A DNA stretch of 64,000 nt, taken from positions 3,148,315-3,212,314 of the forward strand of contig NZ_LT721901.1 in the NCBI RefSeq assembly GCF_900157375.1, written 5' to 3'. The notes below the pieces were generated by a model, which searched no databases, had not been told where the DNA came from, and worked only from the letters and a program-made list of their open reading frames with translations. Shown in pieces: positions 59,031 through 64,000 of this stretch; the first letter of the stretch is position 1; each line of letters opens with the position of its first letter. The position numbers and the translations under genes are program-made. Source of the stretch: Mycobacterium rhizamassiliense. GTDB taxonomy: Bacteria; Actinomycetota; Actinomycetes; Mycobacteriales; Mycobacteriaceae.

Positions 59031-59130
59031 CGTGCTGCCCTCGCCGTTCAGGATCAAAATGGAAGCCCCATCGTACGTAGCGAATGGTACGGAAATATCG
59101 CCGGGTTTCCAGCGAGCGAACCCACGGTGT

Positions 59131-60618
59131 CTATTCGGATTGCGTCGTCGGGGCCTGCTGGGAAGCCTCGTCAGCGGCCCGGGCGGCGGCCTTCTCGGCA
59201 GCTTGGGCCGCCGCGGTGCCCGGCCGCTTGCGCTGCACCCAGTCCTCGATGTTGCGTTGCGGTCCCGCGGAAACGGCCAGCGCCCCGGGCGGGACGTCGT
59301 CGCGCAGCACCGTGCCGGCGCCCGTGTAGGCCCCGTCGCCGACCGTCACCGGCGCCACGAACATGGTGTCCGACCCGGTGCGGACGTGCGAGCCGATCGT
59401 GGTGCGGCGCTTGGTGACTCCGTCGTAGTTGACGAACACGCTGGACGCCCCGATGTTGCTGTGCTCGCCGATGTCGGCGTCGCCGACGTAGGTGAGGTGC
59501 GGCACCTTGGTGCCGGCGCCGATCGTGGAGTTCTTCACTTCCACGAACGTGCCGATTTTGCCGTCGGCGCCCAGCTCGGTTCCGGGCCGCAGGAACGTGT
59601 ACGGGCCGACCGTGGCGCCGGCGCCGATGGAGGAACCCTCGCCGTGCGTGCGGACCACCGATGCGCCGTCGCCGACGACGACGTCGCTCAGCGTGCTGTC
59701 CGGGCCGACGACACAGTTGCCGCCGATCTGGGTGCGGCCCAGCAGCTGAGTGCCCGGGTGGATGACGGTGTCGCGGCCGATCGTCACCTCGACGTCGATC
59801 CAGGTGCTGGCTGGATCGATGACCGTGACCCCGGCCATCTGGTGGGCGGCCACAATGCGCCGGTTGAGCTCGGTGCCCACCTGGGCCAGCTGCACGCGGT
59901 TGTTCACCCCGGCCACCAGCGCGCTGTCGTCGACGTGGCGGGCGTGCACGGCCTGGCCGTCGCCGCGCAGGATGCCGACAACGTCGGTGAGGTAGAGCTC
60001 CTGCTGGGCGTTGTCGGAACCCAGCCGTCCCAGCGCCGAGCGCAGCGCGGCGACGTCGAACGCGTACACGCCCGCGTTGACCTCGCGGATGTCGCGCTCA
60101 TCCGGTGTCGCGTCGGCGTGCTCGACGATCGCCAGCACGTCGTCGTCCGCCGACCGCAGGATGCGGCCGTAGCCGGACGGATCGTCGAGTGTGGTGGTCA
60201 GCACCGTCGCGGCCGCAGATGCGGCGGTGTGGGTGGCGATCAGTTCGGCCAGGATGTCGGAGTCCAGCAGCGGGGTGTCACCCGAGGTGACGACGACGAC
60301 CCCGGCGTAGTCCCGCGGCAGCGCGCCCAGGCCGCACAGCGTCGCGTGGCCGGTGCCGCGCGGTTGGTCCTGCAGCGCCACCTCGATCGGGCGGCCCAGC
60401 GCATCGGCGAGTTCGGCGACGACCGGCGTGATCCGCTCGTGGGCGTGGCCGAGCACGACGATCAGCTGCTGCGGGGCGACCTTGTTGACGGCATGCAGCG
60501 AGTGGGCCAGCATGCTGCGGCCGGCGATGCTGTGCAGGACCTTCGGGGTGTCGGACCGCATCCGGGTGCCGGGCCCGGCCGCTAAGACCAGGACCACCGT
60601 GTCACCACGAGACGCCAT
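59131..60618 (-). CDS. glmU: Bifunctional GlmU (uridylyltransferase/glucosamine-1-phosphate acetyltransferase)
   Basis: 495 residues. The N-terminal pyrophosphorylase domain has [18 protein letters not shown], and the C-terminal left-handed beta-helix carries hexapeptide repeats and [18 protein letters not shown]. It makes UDP-GlcNAc for peptidoglycan. It also has the Ala/Gln-rich C-terminal tail common in mycobacteria. ATG 60618 follows AGAGGAGAG. Upstream lie 303 bp containing a tRNA gene and no protein gene. Confidence 0.95.
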   Translation of the reverse strand: MASRGDTVVLVLAAGPGTRMRSDTPKVLHSIAGRSMLAHSLHAVNKVAPQQLIVVLGHAHERITPVVAELADALGRPIEVALQDQPRGTGHATLCGLGALPRDYAGVVVVTSGDTPLLDSDILAELIATHTAASAAATVLTTTLDDPSGYGRILRSADDDVLAIVEHADATPDERDIREVNAGVYAFDVAALRSALGRLGSDNAQQELYLTDVVGILRGDGQAVHARHVDDSALVAGVNNRVQLAQVGTELNRRIVAAHQMAGVTVIDPASTWIDVEVTIGRDTVIHPGTQLLGRTQIGGNCVVGPDSTLSDVVVGDGASVVRTHGEGSSIGAGATVGPYTFLRPGTELGADGKIGTFVEVKNSTIGAGTKVPHLTYVGDADIGEHSNIGASSVFVNYDGVTKRRTTIGSHVRTGSDTMFVAPVTVGDGAYTGAGTVLRDDVPPGALAVSAGPQRNIEDWVQRKRPGTAAAQAAEKAAARAADEASQQAPTTQSE

Positions 60619-60720
60619 CAACTCTCCTCTTGCTTTGTCCCACGCTAGGCCGGAGGCAGCAGGCCCGATACGCCCGTCAAGAGTGTCATTTCACGTGTGG
60701 TGGTGGCAAAAACTCGAAGC

Positions 60721-60791
60721 TCCGTCGCCAGGACTCGAACCTGAACTGTCTGAACCAAAATCAGAAGTGCTGCCGATTACACCACGACGGA
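60721..60791 (-). tRNA. tRNA-Gln (UUG anticodon)
   Basis: 71 nt. On the minus strand the acceptor arms TCCGTCG and CGACGGA pair over seven bases. The anticodon arm CTGAT-TTTGG-TTCAG-type loop exposes TTG, and the T arm is GGTTCGAGTCC. No CCA is encoded. It lies between glmU and a tetR gene, as in M. tuberculosis. Confidence 0.93.
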
Positions 60792-60921
60792 CTGCCTACC
60801 GCGGCGGGTTGCGGGCTGACCACCGACCGCGCCAACAAGACTTTAGACGGTACCCAGCGCCGTCGGCGGTCGGCGGGAATGTCGGGCACCTTCACCTGCT
60901 CAAACCGATACGCTGAGGGAC

Positions 60922-61557
60922 GTGGCAGCCCCGAAGAAAGAGGTCGCCGCGCCCCGCGCGCGGATGACCGGCAGCGAGCGTCGACACCAACTGATCGGCA
61001 TCGCGCGCTCGCTGTTCGCCGAGCGCGGCTACGACGGCACCTCCATCGAGGAGATCGCGCAGCGCGCCAACGTCTCCAAGCCCGTCGTCTACGAGCACTT
61101 CGGCGGCAAGGAAGGCCTGTACGCCGTGGTCGTCGACCGCGAGATGTCGGCCCTGCTGGACGGCATCACCTCGTCGCTGACCAACAACCGGTCCCGGGTG
61201 CGGGTCGAGCGCGTCGCCCTGGCGCTGCTCACCTACGTCGAGGAGCGCACCGACGGCTTCCGGATCATGATCCGCGACTCGCCCGCCTCGATCAGCTCGG
61301 GCACCTATTCCAGCCTGCTCAACGACGCCGTCAACCAGGTGGCCTCGATCCTGGCCGGCGACTTCGCCCGCCGCGGCTTGGATCCGGACCTGGCGCCGCT
61401 GTACGCGCAGGCGCTGGTCGGCTCGGTGTCGATGACCGCGCAGTGGTGGCTGGACACCCGGGAGCCGAAGAAAGAAGTAGTCGCCGCGCACCTGGTCAAC
61501 CTGATGTGGAACGGCCTGACCCATCTGGAAGCCGACCCGCGGCTGCAGGACGGGTAA
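60922..61557 (+). CDS. TetR-family regulator (Rv1019-like)
   Basis: 211 residues from GTG 60922; ATG 60964 would give 197, the length of Rv1019 as I recall it. The HTH is TSIEEIAQRANVSKPVVYEHFGGKEGLYAVVV. The C-terminal domain (FRIMIRDSPASISSGTYSSL) is of an unassigned ligand class. It lies between tRNA-Gln and the LysA-like gene, upstream of mfd. Confidence 0.86.
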   Translation: MAAPKKEVAAPRARMTGSERRHQLIGIARSLFAERGYDGTSIEEIAQRANVSKPVVYEHFGGKEGLYAVVVDREMSALLDGITSSLTNNRSRVRVERVALALLTYVEERTDGFRIMIRDSPASISSGTYSSLLNDAVNQVASILAGDFARRGLDPDLAPLYAQALVGSVSMTAQWWLDTREPKKEVVAAHLVNLMWNGLTHLEADPRLQDG

Positions 61558-61568
61558 CTCGCCGCAAT

Positions 61569-62909
61569 TCAGCCCCGGTCGCGCGCCAGCAGGTCGGCGA
61601 TCGTTTCGCGGCGGACCAGCTCGCGGGCCCGGCCACCCTTGACCGCCACCACCGGCGGGCGGCAGACCATGTTGTAGTTCGACGCCATGCTGTGGTGGTA
61701 GGCGCCGGTGGTCGCGACGGCCAGTAGGTCGCCCGGGTGCAGGTCGGCGGGAAGCTCGACGTCGCGGGCGATCTCGTCGCCCGCCTCGCAATGCCGGCCG
61801 GCGATCGTGACGCGCTGCTTGAGGCCCATCGGGTGTCGGTTCGCCAGCGCGACGGTGTACTGCGCGCCGTACAGCGACACCCGCGGGTTGTCGCTCATGC
61901 CGCCGTCGACCGCGACGAAGGTGCGGCCGCCCGGCTGCGTCTTGATCGAGCAGACGCGGTACAGCGTCACACCGGCCCGGCCGCTGATGGCGCGGCCCGG
62001 CTCGACGACGAGGGTCGGCCGGGGGAAGTGTTCGGCCGCGCAGGCCTCGTCGAGCGCATCCTCGATGACGCGGGCCAGTTCGTCGAGGTCCAGCTCGCGG
62101 CCCCCGGGAATGTAGGGGATCGCGTGGCCGCCGCCGATGTTCAGCTCGGTGAGGATGACGCCGTGCCGGGCGCGGATGTCGGCCATGGCGGCGATCATCC
62201 GGTGGATGGCCTCGCCGTACAGGGCGGGGTCGGTGACCTGCGAGCCGATGTGGCAGTGCAGCCCGACCAGGTCCAGGATCGGATGCGCCAGCACCCGCTG
62301 GGCCGCGACGTCGGCCCGGTCGCCATGCAGCGTGAGGCCGAACTTCTGGTCGCTGATGCCGGTGGTGATCGCGCGGTGTCCGTGGATGTCGATGTCGGGC
62401 GTCACCCGGATCAGCACCGGCTGACGTTGTCGGGCCACGCCGGCCAGGTAGGCGATCTCGATGCACGAGTCCAGCACGATGCGGCCCACGCCGACCCGCA
62501 CGGCCTCGCGCAACTCCTCGGGCGACTTCGCGTTGCCGTGCATGACGATGCGCGACGGCCGCACGCCGCCGGCCATCGCGACGGCCAGCTCACCGGACGA
62601 GCAGACGTCGATGCCCAGCCCTTCCTCGGCGGCCCAGCGCGCGACCGCCGTCGTCAGCAGTGACTTGCCGGCGTAGACCACTTCGACCCCGCGCAGCGCC
62701 CTGCGGTAGCGCCGGACGCGCTGCCGGAAGTCGGTCTCGTCGATCACATAGGTCGGCGTATGGAACTCGTCGGCGATGTCCGTCAGGGGCACGCCGCCCA
62801 CGCACAGCCGCCCCTCCTCGTCGGAATGTGCAGTGACAGGCCAGATCGCGGGATCCAGCCGGCCGGGCGCCACCCGACCCATGGAGGGGAGCATGTCAAG
62901 CAATGTCAT
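61569..62909 (-). CDS. Diaminopimelate decarboxylase-family PLP enzyme (LysA-like)
   Basis: 446 residues. The PLP lysine lies in VVYAGKSLLT near residue 78, LHCHIGSQ near 220, the phosphate-binding region in NIGGGHAIPY, the dimer EPGRAI motif near 305, and CEAGD near 368. The fold is the alanine-racemase-like type of LysA and related amino-acid decarboxylases. Diaminopimelate is the likely substrate. M. tuberculosis lysA is elsewhere (Rv1293), so this may be a second copy or a paralogue with another substrate. It is divergent from mfd. Confidence 0.85.
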   Translation of the reverse strand: MTLLDMLPSMGRVAPGRLDPAIWPVTAHSDEEGRLCVGGVPLTDIADEFHTPTYVIDETDFRQRVRRYRRALRGVEVVYAGKSLLTTAVARWAAEEGLGIDVCSSGELAVAMAGGVRPSRIVMHGNAKSPEELREAVRVGVGRIVLDSCIEIAYLAGVARQRQPVLIRVTPDIDIHGHRAITTGISDQKFGLTLHGDRADVAAQRVLAHPILDLVGLHCHIGSQVTDPALYGEAIHRMIAAMADIRARHGVILTELNIGGGHAIPYIPGGRELDLDELARVIEDALDEACAAEHFPRPTLVVEPGRAISGRAGVTLYRVCSIKTQPGGRTFVAVDGGMSDNPRVSLYGAQYTVALANRHPMGLKQRVTIAGRHCEAGDEIARDVELPADLHPGDLLAVATTGAYHHSMASNYNMVCRPPVVAVKGGRARELVRRETIADLLARDRG

Positions 62910-63001
62910 GACTTCACCGTGCGCCCGGCCTGGGCCGGAGGACGTGATCCTTACGACACTTTGACGGGCCCCGGGACAATATTGACGGCGTTCGGCGCAC
63001 C

Positions 63002-63007
63002 TAGAAT
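63002..63007 (+). promoter_or_regulatory. Candidate -10 box of the mfd promoter
   Basis: TAGAAT fits the TAnnnT mycobacterial -10 pattern and lies ten bases before ATG 63017, which would make the transcript nearly leaderless. A TTGACG at 62982 is 14 bp upstream, shorter than the usual spacing. Assigned by eye. Confidence 0.45.
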
Positions 63008-63016
63008 GGACGCATC

Positions 63017-64000
63017 ATGACCGCACCGGGGCCAGCTCTTGCAGATACCCCGATCGCGGGGCTCGTCGACTTGGCGCTGACGGCGCCGACCTTCCAACGA
63101 CTCGCCGACACCGCGGCCGCACGGCCGGCCGACCTGCACCTGGTCGGCCCGGCCAGCTCGCGGTTGTTCGTCGCCAGCACGCTGGCGCGGCAGGGCCCGC
63201 TGCTCGTCGTCACCGCCACCGGCCGGGAGGCTGACGACCTCGGCGCCGAGCTGCGCGGGGTGTTCGGCGACGCGGTGGCGGTCTTCCCGTCCTGGGAGAC
63301 GCTGCCCCACGAACGGCTCTCGCCGGGCGTCGACACCGTCGGCACCCGTTTGATGGTGTTGCGCCGGCTGGCCCATCCCGACGACGCCCGGCTCGGCCCG
63401 CCGCTGGGGGTGGTGGTCACCGCCGCGCGCTCGCTGCTGCAGCCGATGATGCCCGAGCTGGGCCGGCTGGAACCGGTGACGCTGACCGTCGGCGCCGAGG
63501 TCGAATTCGAGGGCGTGATCACCCGGCTGGTCGAGCTGGCCTACACCCGCGTCGACATGGTCGGCCGCCGCGGCGAATTCGCCGTGCGCGGCGGCATTCT
63601 CGACGTCTTTGCCCCGACCGCCGAGCACCCGGTGCGCGTCGAGTTCTGGGGCGACGAGGTCAGCGAGATGCGGATGTTCTCCGTCGCCGACCAACGTTCC
63701 ATCCCCGAGATCGAGGTCGACGCGCTGATCGCGGTGGCCTGCCGCGAGCTGCTGCTCACCGAGGACGTGCGGGCGCGCGCCGCCGAGTTGGCCGCGCGGC
63801 ATCCCGCCGGCGAGGCCGCGATCACCGGCACCATCTCCGACATGCTGGCCAAGCTGGCCGAGGGTATCCCCGTCGACGGGATGGAGGCGCTGCTCCCGGT
63901 GCTGCGGCCCGACGACCACGCGCTGCTGACCGATCAGTTGGCCGACGGCACGCCGGTGCTGCTGTGCGACCCGGAGAAGGTCCGCACCCGGGCCGCCGAC
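63017..64000 (+). CDS. mfd: Transcription-repair coupling factor Mfd, N-terminal part
   Basis: Open from ATG 63017 to the window end, 328 codons of a protein usually near 1200 residues. The visible part is the UvrB-like N-terminal module, with [15 protein letters not shown], a UvrA-interacting region, and [23 protein letters not shown] typical of Mfd domain 2. Mfd removes RNA polymerase stalled at lesions and recruits UvrA. Position follows Rv1020. Confidence 0.93.
   Translation, partial: MTAPGPALADTPIAGLVDLALTAPTFQRLADTAAARPADLHLVGPASSRLFVASTLARQGPLLVVTATGREADDLGAELRGVFGDAVAVFPSWETLPHERLSPGVDTVGTRLMVLRRLAHPDDARLGPPLGVVVTAARSLLQPMMPELGRLEPVTLTVGAEVEFEGVITRLVELAYTRVDMVGRRGEFAVRGGILDVFAPTAEHPVRVEFWGDEVSEMRMFSVADQRSIPEIEVDALIAVACRELLLTEDVRARAAELAARHPAGEAAITGTISDMLAKLAEGIPVDGMEALLPVLRPDDHALLTDQLADGTPVLLCDPEKVRTRAAD

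Overview
This is a GC-rich mycobacterial chromosome segment, most likely from a slow-growing species. The evidence is the PPE protein, WXG100 remnants, an RpfB resuscitation factor, Pat-type cAMP-regulated acetyltransferase and protein O-mannosyltransferase. The backbone order Pat - lipoprotein - AlkB-like - arcA - pmt - rsmI - pabB // metG - tatD - rpfB - ksgA - ispE - acyl-AMP ligase // pth - rplY // lpqT - prsA - glmU - tRNA-Gln - tetR // mfd matches the M. tuberculosis Rv0998-Rv1020 region as I recall it. No transposase, integrase, CRISPR array or rRNA was seen.

Layout: (1) 1-1245, end of a YraQ-type permease and its TIGR03943 partner. (2) 1306-4222, a heptose cassette (hddA-gmhA-gmhB) facing a WecG/TagA glycosyltransferase. 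(3) 4327-12484, conserved backbone. (4) 12503-14574, an ECF41 sigma factor coupled to a flavin oxidoreductase, with a matching promoter. (5) 14684-37195, a large polysaccharide locus: FkbM methyltransferase, two paralogous DUF4832 lipoproteins flanking a GAF-GGDEF-EAL protein, chain-length regulator (Wzc-like), polymerase (Wzy-like), three glycosyltransferases, aldo/keto reductase, GMC oxidoreductase, UDP-glucose dehydrogenase, UDP-xylose synthase, another SDR epimerase, flippase (Wzx-like), initiating sugar-phosphate transferase and an RmlC-like epimerase. (6) 37374-42925, a PPE gene, two tandem TetR genes resembling gamma-butyrolactone receptors, an orphan BcsB-like protein and a PAS protein. 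(7) 43049-54009, conserved backbone with an amidohydrolase/AraC pair inserted. (8) 54243-56951, an SDR, then a truncated LuxR/cyclase regulator fused tail-to-tail with a broken pair of WXG100 genes. (9) 57055-64000, conserved backbone plus an ArsC-like gene and a LysA-family decarboxylase absent from the M. tuberculosis order as I recall it.

The most interesting unit is the polysaccharide locus. It has everything expected of a Wzx/Wzy-type pathway, from lipid-linked initiation through flipping and polymerisation to chain-length control. It also encodes a UDP-glucose to UDP-glucuronate to UDP-xylose route, a c-di-GMP turnover protein between two predicted surface lipoproteins, and a BcsB-like exporter component. 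Together these suggest a c-di-GMP-linked exopolysaccharide or capsule containing xylose or uronic acid. The second DUF4832 gene has an eight-adenine run directly after its natural ATG that puts the signal peptide out of frame by one base, a candidate phase-variation or slippage site.
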